From Armatimonadota bacterium (GTDB taxonomy: Bacteria > Armatimonadota > Fimbriimonadia > Fimbriimonadales > ATM1): a stretch of DNA of 64,000 nt. This document shows, one piece after another, positions 17,335 to 25,834 of the stretch. The stretch covers positions 54,225-118,224 of the forward strand of contig QEUM01000006.1 of the NCBI GenBank assembly GCA_003577165.1, read 5' to 3'. The notes beneath the pieces are model-generated. The model did no database searches and was not told the origin of the DNA. It worked only from the letters and a program-made list of their open reading frames with translations. Position 1 is the stretch's first letter. Every line of letters begins with the position of its first letter. A program made the translations under genes and the position numbers.

Positions 17335-18255
17335 ATGCTAACGAGTTTGAACGTGGGGCTTGCGCTACTGGGAGCGGTGGCGCCGACAGGCCAAGCGACC
17401 GATATCAGCGTCTACAGCGGTCAGGCCCTTGGGGACGGCATCCGTGCCCAGTCCTGGGGGGGCGGAACCATCCAGGAGTCGACTGAAGTCACCCTGCTGG
17501 GCGCCCACTCCCTTAAGATCACGACGGCCACATTCCACCAGGGAGGAATCCTCGAGTTTTCTCAGCCGATTGACGTAGCAGCCGCCTCGAACGCGAAGGA
17601 GAACCTGCTCGCCGTCGCGGTGTGGGTCATCGAGAACAAAGGAACCGTCGGCGGTTCCGGTTCCGGCGGTGGACCCAGCACGGGCGGTGGACCGACGACC
17701 GGAGGCGGAACGAGCGGCCAGGGAGGCAGCACGGCTCCCCGAGCCCCCAAGCAGATGACCCACCTCCGGCTGCTGATCCGCACGAGAGACAAGAAACTCT
17801 CCGAAGCAATTCTCCCCCTGGCGACGGCCTCGGGCAGCACCGGCAAGTGGCGGCGAGTGGGAATCCCTCTGTCTGCCATCGCTGGTTTCCAGAAGACGAA
17901 CAAACAGATCGTCAGCGTCGGACTCGCTGGCGATGCCCCCGCCACCTTCTACTTGGGTGAAGTTCGCGTCGTCAACGACCAGACTCCGATTCAAGGGTTC
18001 CTTCCGAAGACGTCTATGAACCTCGCTCTCGGCGATGAGGCCACACTGTGGGTGTCTGCCGAAGCGGGACTTTCGATCCTTGACGTCGCATGGGATTTCG
18101 ACGCGAAAGACGGAATTCAGGATGAGGCGATCGGCCAAGTGATATATCACCGGTTCCGCCTCGAAGGAACCTTCACAGTCACCTGCACGATCCGGGACGC
18201 GTTCGGTCTGAAGGCTCCGTGGACTGGCACCATTCAGGTCGTAGTTAACCCGTAG
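17335..18255 (+). CDS. Secreted protein with PKD-like C-terminal domain
   Basis: 306 residues. ATG 17335 has GGAGGGTC upstream and starts a signal peptide (MLTSLNVGLALLGAVAPTGQAT). The middle is beta-rich (HSLKITTATFHQGGILEFSQPIDV) with a low-complexity GGSGSGGGPSTGGGPTTGGGTSGQGG linker at about 102-127. The C-terminal 80 residues resemble a PKD/Ig-like domain: LDVAWDFDAKDGIQDEAIG, YHRFRLEGTFTVTCTIRDAFG. It is probably a surface or periplasmic adhesion-type protein. It is last in the rightward run and is followed by a terminator. Confidence 0.72.
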   Translation: MLTSLNVGLALLGAVAPTGQATDISVYSGQALGDGIRAQSWGGGTIQESTEVTLLGAHSLKITTATFHQGGILEFSQPIDVAAASNAKENLLAVAVWVIENKGTVGGSGSGGGPSTGGGPTTGGGTSGQGGSTAPRAPKQMTHLRLLIRTRDKKLSEAILPLATASGSTGKWRRVGIPLSAIAGFQKTNKQIVSVGLAGDAPATFYLGEVRVVNDQTPIQGFLPKTSMNLALGDEATLWVSAEAGLSILDVAWDFDAKDGIQDEAIGQVIYHRFRLEGTFTVTCTIRDAFGLKAPWTGTIQVVVNP

Positions 18256-18275
18256 TCACATTTCCGTAAGTTTGA

Positions 18276-18302
18276 CGGCGGCGCGCAAGCGCCGCCGTTT
18301 TT
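18276..18302 (+). terminator. Rho-independent terminator after PKD-like gene
   Basis: Perfect stem CGGCGGCGC-GCAA-GCGCCGCCG followed by five T. It lies between convergent transcripts and ends the rightward run. Confidence 0.92.
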
Positions 18303-18329
18303 CGTTGTTGCCGCCGATACGGTAAGAGG

Positions 18330-18971
18330 TCAGAAACCCCAACTGAGGCTAATCCCAGGCCTCTCAAACCACACCCACATCAGTCCGAGCGTGACCTCTT
18401 TGCGTTTGATATTCAGCATCAGGTGTGAGCGTCGCCCGTCGTTCAAGAACAGCAGCGAGGCCTCAGAGCTCAAGGCGAGGTCGACGCCGAAGGGGAGGTT
18501 GAAGCCGCGCTCCCACTCGGAATAGTTGATCGAAGCATACGCGGTCAGCCTCGCTTCTACAAAACCCTTGGAGACAGTCACAAAGTAACACTGAGTGCCG
18601 ACGGGCGACCCGATGCGATCGCTTGACGTTCCGAAGTTGATCATCGGGTTCGTCGGGGTCTCGCGCATCGCGATGTAATTACCGATCACGTTGACTTCAT
18701 CGGCGACTGGGTTGAACTCGAGTCCGAGCAGAAGGTCTTGTGTGAATGCGTACGTGCCCGTGAATCTCCATCGCGGACGAGCGAGCGACGTGTCCACCCA
18801 TCGCGCGCTAAACGCCCACTTCGTTTCACTGCCCGGACCGAGCAGCCGGCCTTCGCCAGGTCATCCGGTTCAGGTGGGCACCTGTCCAGCCGCGCCCTGC
18901 AAAGCCGCCGAGACCCACACGACAGCCAACGCCGTGAGTAACGCTTGGCGAACTGGGCGAGACGTGTTCAT
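18330..18971 (-). pseudogene. Outer-membrane beta-barrel-like gene interrupted by two in-frame TGA codons
   Basis: A single frame runs 214 codons from ATG 18971 (AAGGC site, 9 bases after the upstream stop) to the stop at 18330. Codons 1-33 encode a signal peptide ending AALQGAAGQVPT. Codon 34 (18870-18872) and codon 37 (18861-18863) are TGA, then the same frame continues PGEGRLLGPGSETKWAFSARW into a beta-strand-rich C-terminal domain ending ISLSWGF, an aromatic end typical of outer-membrane barrels. An internal GTG at 18797 could give a 155-residue fragment without a leader. Mutation, sequencing error or readthrough are all possible; the neat frame and leader argue for recent breakage. Confidence 0.7.
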
Positions 18972-18980
18972 GTTGCCTTA

Positions 18981-19433
18981 CTAAACGAATTCGTACTCTT
19001 CACGGGGTGGCTCGACCTGATGCCTCGGCTTCGTGAAGATGATCGGCATCAAAGCGAGAATCAAGGCCAACAGCGCAACCCACAGGACGATCCGAGTCCA
19101 ATCCGGCACGCCGGCGTAACGGAGTCGCTTCTTCTCGGTTTCGCCGGGATCACCGGGGGCGAAGTCGAGCGGAAGCAGATTCTCAGATCCGCAGAGAGCG
19201 CACGTCAGATGATAGTAGCCGTTCTCGTCGATGAGGGCGAACTCTCGAGGTGGTACTAAGATCGCGGCCCAACAGTATCCGCACTCTACGAACTGCTTGC
19301 CATCGTCGGCTTCCTCGTTCGCCTCCTCGTCTTCATACTCATCCTCTTCCTGAGCGAGATCGAGATCCAGGGGGCGGTCACTAAGACCGCGCATCTCCTG
19401 TCCGATTTCGTTCCGATCGTTTGGATTCATCAC
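18981..19433 (-). CDS. Zinc-ribbon protein with C-terminal membrane anchor
   Basis: 150 residues. Residues 1-45 are very acidic (DLAQEEDEYEDEEANEEADDG). A zinc ribbon follows, with CGYCW (about 52-55) and CALCG (about 78-81), then one transmembrane segment (TRIVLWVALLALILALMPIIF, about 112-132) and a short charged tail ending EYEFV. The ribbon is expected in the cytoplasm. No named family recognised. Its start, ATG-ATG, lies 22 bases after the BMP lipoprotein gene and 9 bases before the broken barrel gene, so these form one operon. Confidence 0.72.
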   Translation of the reverse strand: MMNPNDRNEIGQEMRGLSDRPLDLDLAQEEDEYEDEEANEEADDGKQFVECGYCWAAILVPPREFALIDENGYYHLTCALCGSENLLPLDFAPGDPGETEKKRLRYAGVPDWTRIVLWVALLALILALMPIIFTKPRHQVEPPREEYEFV

Positions 19434-19455
19434 TCACGCGCCTTCGATGGAGACT

Positions 19456-20481
19456 TCAACCGGTCTGCACGGGTGGAGGCACGAATTTCTCGACCTCCTC
19501 CAGCGTGGTTGGTACTCTCAACGTGCCGTTCTTGATCATTGACTCATAGGCGCGCACGATCTCCAATGCGCGCGGCGGAAGGAGGTGCTTTGTGTGCCGC
19601 ATCTCCGTGATGCCCACCCCCCCCTCCTTGAGACCGAGCACGACCGTACCGCCTTTGAAGTTGCCGCTCTTGGCCCTTTTGGCCGCGTCGAGGACCGCGA
19701 GGTCCACCCGCTTGATCATGCTGGTCAGAACGTGGCCTGGCGCTAAGTCGTCCTGATCGCTGTCGACGCCGATCGCCAGCAGCCCTCGCTCCTCCGCTGC
19801 GTTGATCACGCCGAGACCGCACTTCCCGCTTGCGTGGTACACGATGTCCGCTCCCGATGCGTACACGGCGAGCGCAGCCTCCTTTCCCTTTGCGACGTCG
19901 AACCAATCTTCCGTGTATTTTGAAACGACCTGCGCTTCCGGCCTCGCCGCTTTGACACCCGCGCGAAAACCGGCTTCGAACTTCTTGATGAGATCAATGG
20001 ACTTGCCGCCGACGAATCCCACCTTGCCGGTCTTCGACGTCAGACCTGCGAGCACTCCCACCAAGAAACTGCCCTCCTCTTCACGGAAGGTGTATCCCAA
20101 TAAATTCGGTTTGTCGCTCGGCACGTCAATGATCGCGTACTTCTGTTCTGGATGACTGTCGGCGGCCTCGAACATCGCCTTTTCCATCGTGCTTCCGACA
20201 CCGATGATGAGGTCAGGCTTGTCAATGGAAAGTTGCTCGAAGTTGGTCTTGTAATCGGCTTGGCTCTTGCTGTCGACCTCTTGGATCTTCCCGCCCAATT
20301 CCGAGGGAATTCGCTCCAATCCGCGAGCAGCGCTATCGTTGAAACTCTTGTCCCCCCGTCCCCCCTCGTCGAATACGAGCGCGACGCGAAACTCGGCGTC
20401 GCCGCCGGTTTGGGCGGGCTGGCCGGCAGTGCAGCCGGCAAGGGCGATCATGCCGAGAATGGCGGCTCCGACCCTGTTCAC
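19456..20481 (-). CDS. BMP-family ABC transporter substrate-binding lipoprotein
   Basis: 341 residues. The lipobox LAGC gives lipidated C17. The mature part is the BMP (Med/PnrA) fold: VALVFDEGGRGDKSFNDSAARGLERI, DLIIGVGSTMEKAMFEAADSHPEQKYAIIDV, GFLVGVLAGLTSKTGKVGFVGG, YASGADIVYHASGKCGLGVINAAEE, GVDSDQDD and LTSMIKRVDLAV. Known members bind nucleosides and feed an ABC importer. No permease or ATPase genes of that importer are next to it here, which leaves its partner elsewhere or makes it a sensor. Confidence 0.9.
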   Translation of the reverse strand: MNRVGAAILGMIALAGCTAGQPAQTGGDAEFRVALVFDEGGRGDKSFNDSAARGLERIPSELGGKIQEVDSKSQADYKTNFEQLSIDKPDLIIGVGSTMEKAMFEAADSHPEQKYAIIDVPSDKPNLLGYTFREEEGSFLVGVLAGLTSKTGKVGFVGGKSIDLIKKFEAGFRAGVKAARPEAQVVSKYTEDWFDVAKGKEAALAVYASGADIVYHASGKCGLGVINAAEERGLLAIGVDSDQDDLAPGHVLTSMIKRVDLAVLDAAKRAKSGNFKGGTVVLGLKEGGVGITEMRHTKHLLPPRALEIVRAYESMIKNGTLRVPTTLEEVEKFVPPPVQTG

Positions 20482-20501
20482 GCCGGAATTATGGCGCGGA
20501 C

Positions 20502-21578
20502 TCAGACCGCTCCCAACTTGCGCACGAGTCCCTTTTCCGCGTAGGCCGACTTGCTGACTTCCGCGGCCAGCCGTCCGGCGATCGCGCGGAACGCCTCGCT
20601 GTGCGCGGATTGGGGATGCGCGATTACGCTGGGCGTTCCCTTGTCACCCGAATCGCTGACTTCCGGGTCGAGCGGCACCGATCCGAGGAAAGGCACCTTG
20701 TACGACGCGGCGAGTTCCTCCCCGCTCATTCCTGCGAAGATTCGAGTCGTGGTACCGCAGGATGGGCACGCAAAAGAACTCATATTCTCAACCACGCCGA
20801 GCAGCGGCACGTTCAGTTTCTCGAAGAGTGTCACCGCCTTGCCGGCGATGTTTGCAGCAACATCGTGGGGAGTCGCGACGATGACGACTCCGGTGATCGG
20901 CGCCGTTTGAGCGAGCGACAAAGAGGCATCTCCCGTTCCGGGGGGGAGATCCACGATCAGATAATCGAGCGCGCCCCAATCAACGTCGCGCAAAAGTTGC
21001 GATACCGTCGTCCCCACCATCGGTCCCCGCCAAATCACGGCCTGCCCCTCTTCCAGCAGGAAGCCCAACGACATCATCTTGATGCCGAACTTCTCGATTG
21101 GCAGGATTCGACCCGCCTTCGACCAGGGCTTGTCGTGCTCCGCGCCCATCATCAGCGGAATCGACGGCCCGTAAACATCCGCGTCGAGCAGGCCGACGGT
21201 TGCTCCCGTCTTTGCCAGCGCGACCGCCAAGTTGACGGACACCGTGCTCTTGCCCACGCCGCCTTTGCCCGACGCCACTGCGATCACGTTGCGCACTTCG
21301 GGCAGCACTTCGCCTTTCTCGACGGAAGTCCGCACCTGAGCCGTCATTTCGACCTCGACGGTCTTCACGCCGGGCAGCGCAGCCACCACTCCGCGAGCTT
21401 CTTCCTGAAGCAGGTCCTTCACAGGGCAAGCCGGAGTGGTCAACTCGATCTTGAACTGAACACGGTCGCCGGAAATCGAAAGGTCCTTGACGAAGCCAAG
21501 CGACACGATGTCTTTCCTGAGGTCGGGATCGTTGACGGAGCGGAGTGCCTGCAGCACTTCCTCCTCGGTGGGCGGCAT
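20502..21578 (-). CDS. apbC: Mrp/NBP35 family Fe-S cluster carrier ATPase
   Basis: 358 residues. The N-terminal ~95 residues are a DUF59/MIP18-type domain (LRSVNDPDLRKDIVSLGFVKDLSI). The ATPase domain follows with the deviant Walker A ASGKGGVGKSTV (about 107-118), a switch DADVYGPSIPLMMG, DYLIVDLPPGTGDASLS, and VENMSSFACPSCG with the CxxC that binds the bridging cluster. It holds and delivers Fe-S clusters to target enzymes in the cytoplasm. It is cotranscribed with the BMP lipoprotein gene (20-base gap). Confidence 0.94.
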   Translation of the reverse strand: MPPTEEEVLQALRSVNDPDLRKDIVSLGFVKDLSISGDRVQFKIELTTPACPVKDLLQEEARGVVAALPGVKTVEVEMTAQVRTSVEKGEVLPEVRNVIAVASGKGGVGKSTVSVNLAVALAKTGATVGLLDADVYGPSIPLMMGAEHDKPWSKAGRILPIEKFGIKMMSLGFLLEEGQAVIWRGPMVGTTVSQLLRDVDWGALDYLIVDLPPGTGDASLSLAQTAPITGVVIVATPHDVAANIAGKAVTLFEKLNVPLLGVVENMSSFACPSCGTTTRIFAGMSGEELAASYKVPFLGSVPLDPEVSDSGDKGTPSVIAHPQSAHSEAFRAIAGRLAAEVSKSAYAEKGLVRKLGAV

Positions 21579-21598
21579 GGGTCGAGTTTACACCCGGC

Positions 21599-22393
21599 TT
21601 ACGGAGACCAGGTCAGAGCAAAGTCCGCTCGCCGCTCCTTCGTTCTGCTGAGCACGCGAAGTGAGAGCATTTCGGATGCCTCAGAGGCAGTCGCCACTTC
21701 CCGAGCCGAGAAGGTGACGCGATAGAGGCGCAGATGGAAGTCGCCGATCGGCAACACCGGACGCCTACGGGTCGCTTCGAACTCACCCATAAGTTGAGTG
21801 CCCCCTGGAGCGAACTGGTGCCACGGAAAGCCCTTGAGCAGGTTGCGATCTCTCGACGCCTCGCGCCACACCAGGTCCACGGATATGGGCGAAAGCGCCT
21901 TGCCATCGGGTGCCAGCACGAACCTGCAGTTCTCAACTTCATCCAGCCGAGCCTTTTCCTCGAAGTCTTGCTCGATCGGATCCACCTTCGGCGCGCCGGC
22001 AAGTTGAACGAAGAACACGACCACCCCTTCCATCTCCTCGCGCACTCGGTCCCACCGCTGCTGTAACTCGCCGGCAGGCCAATACTCCTCTTCCGACAGG
22101 CATCCCAGGCGAGCCGAGACGTACGCCGGCGAATACCACCATGCGAACTCTATCTCGCGCCGCCACAGGCCGTCGAACCACCATCCGATCGGCCTCTGGA
22201 CGAGCAGAGCGCTCCGCCACGCGCCTCTGCGCTTCTCACCCCACGACCTCCCCAACTGCACGGCTCCGTCCAAAGGGCGCTCCTGGAATGAGACGGCGAC
22301 CCGCTCAGCCCGTTGAGGGCTGGCATCCTGGCGATGAAGGGCCGCACCCGAGGCGATCAGGCCTCCGAGAAGGGCCGCTGCGAGCGGGTTCAC
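21599..22393 (-). CDS. Hypothetical exported protein
   Basis: 264 residues with a short hydrophobic start (MNPLAAALLGGLIASGAALH) that could be a signal peptide. The rest is rich in Trp, Arg and Glu (GWWFDGLWRREIEFAWWYSPAYV) with a DFHLRLYRVTFSARE beta stretch near residue 220 and an FEEKARLDEVENCRFVLAP segment. No catalytic motif or domain recognised. It sits 8 bases after the RND gene and 20 bases before apbC, so it is translated in the same long leftward transcript. Possibly periplasmic. Confidence 0.65.
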   Translation of the reverse strand: MNPLAAALLGGLIASGAALHRQDASPQRAERVAVSFQERPLDGAVQLGRSWGEKRRGAWRSALLVQRPIGWWFDGLWRREIEFAWWYSPAYVSARLGCLSEEEYWPAGELQQRWDRVREEMEGVVVFFVQLAGAPKVDPIEQDFEEKARLDEVENCRFVLAPDGKALSPISVDLVWREASRDRNLLKGFPWHQFAPGGTQLMGEFEATRRRPVLPIGDFHLRLYRVTFSAREVATASEASEMLSLRVLSRTKERRADFALTWSP

Positions 22394-22401
22394 CTAAGGG
22401 A

Positions 22402-25400
22402 TTATCGGTCTGCGGCAGGCTCTTTCACTTCCTGGTCAGCCGGCTGCGGGAGGGACTCCGTCGACTCAGGCCGTCCCACGCGACCGGTGACTTTCCCGAG
22501 GATTCCTCGAATCCAACTCGAGAAGTCGTCGAACACCGTGTAGGTGCACGGGATCACGAACAGCGTCAGCAGCGTGGACAGCGTCATGCCGCCGATGATG
22601 GTGATGCCGAGCGGAGCCCGAAATTCCGACCCACGACCGAGGGCGAGTGCGACGGGGATCATTGCCAACACGAGGGCGATCGTCGTCATGAGGATCGGCC
22701 TCATTCGCGTTACGCCGGACTCGAGCAGCGCGTTGTGCCGGTCGATTCCCCGGCCCCTCAGCGTGTTGGCGAAGTCCACCAGCAGGATCGCGTTCTTTCC
22801 GACCAGCCCGATGAGCATGATGAAGCCGATGAACCCCACGATTCCAAACGGAGTGTTCGTCATCATGAGGAACAGCAGCGCTCCAACGAGCGCCTGCGGC
22901 TGTGCAAGTTGGATGATCAACGGATAGACGATGTTGTCGAACAGTGACGCCAGAACGAAGTAAACGAGAATGAGAGCGAGACCGAACGCGAAAGCCATGT
23001 AAGGCATTTCATTGCCTTGAATCTCGTTCTCGCCGCCCTGCTTAAAGACCACGTCCTTCCCTAAGTCGGCCTTCGCGAGTTCGGAGTCAATCACGCGCCC
23101 GACCGTGCCGATCACGTATCCCGGCAACAGATGGCCTGTGACTGTAACGCGCCTCTGGCGATCCTGTCGATCAACTTTGTCGGGGCCGACGCCGCCTTCG
23201 ATCTTGGCGACGTTGCCGACGAACACTGGATTGCCTTGTCGGAATGTGACGGGAATCGCCGCAAGCGCATTCGGATCGTTGCGCACGGCGTCGGTCATGT
23301 TGACCCGAATGTCGTACTCTCGCCCGCCTTCGCGGTATTTCGCGTCCACATTTCCCTCGTAAGCGACACGCATTACCGCTCCCAACTGGCCGACGCTGAT
23401 GTCGTTATCCGCCAATCGAACTCGGTCCGGTCGAACGAGATACTCTGGTTTGCCAGGCTTGGACGACAGATCGAGGTTGATGATCCCCGGGATCTTCGCG
23501 AGCGTCTCCTTTGCCTTGAGCGCCGCCGGCAGAACTTGTTCCGGTCGGATGCTCCGAATGTTCACCTGAACCGGGGCGCCGATTCCGAAACCGCCGCCCG
23601 ACGAAACGACGATATTCGCGTCCGGGACCTTGCCGATCATCTCGCGGAGGTCCGAAGCGATGCTCTCCTGGCTGCGAGTTCGCAGCCCTTCCTTCTTCTT
23701 CCAGAATTGGATCGCGTCAAGGAGCGCCTTCTTTTCGCGAAGCGTGACGAGCACTTGACCGTACTGCGAGCCTCGAATCTGACCGAAGTTGCTTCCGGAT
23801 TGGAATCCGATGTTGCTCGTGATGTAACTCATGTCGGGCAGCCGCTTCGCGATCCCTTCGATGCGCTCGACGACCTGCAGCGTTCTTTCGAGAGAGGCGC
23901 TCGGCGGCATCGTGATGTTGACGGCGATCTGCCCGGTCTCCTGCTCTGGGAAAAACTTGATGTCGAAGATCGGACCGCCCTTGTTCGCGGAGAGCAAGTA
24001 GCCCAGCACCGTAAACCCAAGCATCGCCGCTCCGAACAAGGCTCCGCCTACGAGCGGTCGGAGGTTCCTGCGGCGGTTGAGCAGGTTAATGAGAACGAGC
24101 ACCGCGCCCACCACGATACAAGGCAGCAGCATTCCCGTTCCTTGCTTGATCGCAGCCTGCAGGTTGGGAGCGAATCCACCTCCGATCATCATGAACACGC
24201 CAAGCAGAAGGCCGAACCCGACGGCGATGACGGTCCAACGGTGATTCAGCGCCCAGTCGAGCCGCCGCTTGTAAGCGTTGGCGAACGCGTGCAGCCAATT
24301 GTCGAACTTCTTCGCGAACCCATGTTTGTCTTCGAGGTTCTCACCACGCCTGTACCACCGGCTCGCAAGCATCGGCGTAAGGGTGAACGACACGAAAAGC
24401 GAGAACAGGGTCGCCGCCGCCACGGTCACGGCAAACGGCCTCATGAACTGCCCGACGATGCCTCCCATGAACGCGATCGGCAAGAACACCGCAACGTCAA
24501 TGAGCGTGATGGACACCGCCGCCAAGCCTATCTCCAGTCGCCCGTTAAGCGCAGCGGTCTCGGGTTCTTCACCCATGTATAGGTGCCGATACGTGTTTTC
24601 GAGAACGACGATCGCGTCGTCCACGAGGATGCCGATCGCGAGCGACAGGCCCAGCATCGTCATCGTGTTGAGGGTGTATCCGAATGCGTAGATGGCCGCG
24701 AACGCCGCCATGATACAAGTCGGGATGGCGAGTGCGACAATCAGTGTTCCCCTGAAGTTGTGCAGGAACATGTAGATGATCCCGATGACCAGGATGATGC
24801 CGATAATCAGCGCCATCTCCAAATCTTCGAGCGACTCGTTCACCTGCTTCGCGCTCTCTCGCGTGATCGTAAACTGGATGGGATAAGTCTTCGAAAGTTC
24901 AGCGAGGGCTGCCTTGGCTTGATCGGTGATGTTCACCGTGTTTCCGTCGCGCGACTTCTGAACTGTGATGATTGCCGCGTCGCGGCCGTTGATGCGCGCG
25001 AAACTCGTCCTCTCGGCTGCTTGGTCGCTGATCGTTGCGATGTCTCCGACGCGCACGATCGCAGGACCTGCGTTCGGATCCTGGCGGTCGGAAACAGGGA
25101 TCACGAGACGGCGAATCTCATCGACGCTTTCGAATTCACCCTTGACGCGAACAGCCGATTCCCGGTTTCCGTCGGTAATTCGTCCGCCAGGAACGTTTTG
25201 CGTTGCGTTCTGCATCGCATTGAGCACGTCGGAGACGCCGAGGCCGTAACTGAGGAGGCGCTGCCTGTCTACAGCAATGCGAATCTCCCTCACTTCACCG
25301 CCTGACACGGCAACGTCGGCGACGCCGGGAATCCTCGACAGCCGATCGACGACCCGATCGTCAATGATGTCGCGGAGTTGAAGCGGAGTGAGAGTGCTGC

Positions 25401-25833
25401 TTTCCGCTGCAAGATAGAGGATCGGCTCGCCGGCGATGTTGACCTTCTGCACGACCGGCCTTTCCGCGTCTCTTGGCAGCTGCCCCGTAATCGCGGAAAC
25501 CGCGGAGTTCACGTCGCTGAGAGCCGTGTCCAGATTGGTGCCGAGTTCGAATTCGACCGTGACGACCGACAGGCCCTCGAGCGACTGCGACTGCACGCTC
25601 TTGAGGCCGGAAAGCCCAGAAACGGAGTCCTCGATCGGCCTTGAGATGAGAGTCTCGATCTCGGTCGGATTCGCGCCGAAGTAGGAAGTGCTGATCGAAA
25701 TTACAGGAAACTCGATTTCGGGGTTCTGCTCCACCGGCATTCGTTTGCATCCGATGTAGCCCATCACGATCGCGAAGATCATGAGCATCCAAACCCAAAC
25801 GGGCCGGCGAATCGCAGCGAGTGTCAGACCCAT
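22402..25833 (-). CDS. RND multidrug efflux transporter (AcrB/MexB type) with inserted TM hairpin
   Basis: 1143 residues, about 95 more than AcrB. Proton-driven inner-membrane pump. The typical N-terminus (IRRPVWVWMLMIFAIVMGYIG), porter segments, DDAIVVLENTYRHL (TM4, about 405-418), and the late LIGLVGKNAILLVDFAN and GVTRMRPILMTT blocks are present. Between TM7 (RWTVIAVGFGLLLGVFMMIGG, about 533) and the porter segment FDIKFFPEQETGQ (about 623) there is an extra stretch with two predicted membrane helices (about 565-584 and 594-615). The operon order TetR-OMF-MFP-RND is standard for regulated drug export. Confidence 0.93.
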   Translation of the reverse strand: MGLTLAAIRRPVWVWMLMIFAIVMGYIGCKRMPVEQNPEIEFPVISISTSYFGANPTEIETLISRPIEDSVSGLSGLKSVQSQSLEGLSVVTVEFELGTNLDTALSDVNSAVSAITGQLPRDAERPVVQKVNIAGEPILYLAAESSTLTPLQLRDIIDDRVVDRLSRIPGVADVAVSGGEVREIRIAVDRQRLLSYGLGVSDVLNAMQNATQNVPGGRITDGNRESAVRVKGEFESVDEIRRLVIPVSDRQDPNAGPAIVRVGDIATISDQAAERTSFARINGRDAAIITVQKSRDGNTVNITDQAKAALAELSKTYPIQFTITRESAKQVNESLEDLEMALIIGIILVIGIIYMFLHNFRGTLIVALAIPTCIMAAFAAIYAFGYTLNTMTMLGLSLAIGILVDDAIVVLENTYRHLYMGEEPETAALNGRLEIGLAAVSITLIDVAVFLPIAFMGGIVGQFMRPFAVTVAAATLFSLFVSFTLTPMLASRWYRRGENLEDKHGFAKKFDNWLHAFANAYKRRLDWALNHRWTVIAVGFGLLLGVFMMIGGGFAPNLQAAIKQGTGMLLPCIVVGAVLVLINLLNRRRNLRPLVGGALFGAAMLGFTVLGYLLSANKGGPIFDIKFFPEQETGQIAVNITMPPSASLERTLQVVERIEGIAKRLPDMSYITSNIGFQSGSNFGQIRGSQYGQVLVTLREKKALLDAIQFWKKKEGLRTRSQESIASDLREMIGKVPDANIVVSSGGGFGIGAPVQVNIRSIRPEQVLPAALKAKETLAKIPGIINLDLSSKPGKPEYLVRPDRVRLADNDISVGQLGAVMRVAYEGNVDAKYREGGREYDIRVNMTDAVRNDPNALAAIPVTFRQGNPVFVGNVAKIEGGVGPDKVDRQDRQRRVTVTGHLLPGYVIGTVGRVIDSELAKADLGKDVVFKQGGENEIQGNEMPYMAFAFGLALILVYFVLASLFDNIVYPLIIQLAQPQALVGALLFLMMTNTPFGIVGFIGFIMLIGLVGKNAILLVDFANTLRGRGIDRHNALLESGVTRMRPILMTTIALVLAMIPVALALGRGSEFRAPLGITIIGGMTLSTLLTLFVIPCTYTVFDDFSSWIRGILGKVTGRVGRPESTESLPQPADQEVKEPAADR

Positions 25834-25834
25834 C

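Noticed and set aside
18861..18872. TGA codons read as an amino acid genome-wide (altered genetic code or selenocysteine)
   Set aside because: Many well-supported genes in this window end in TGA (for example 2276-type and 9443-type stops), and I see no SECIS-like hairpin after either TGA; readthrough or mutation is simpler.
23131..24582. Rightward frame of 483 codons antisense to the RND pump
   Set aside because: Shadow of the pump gene; composition is Arg/Asp/Glu-rich without pattern.
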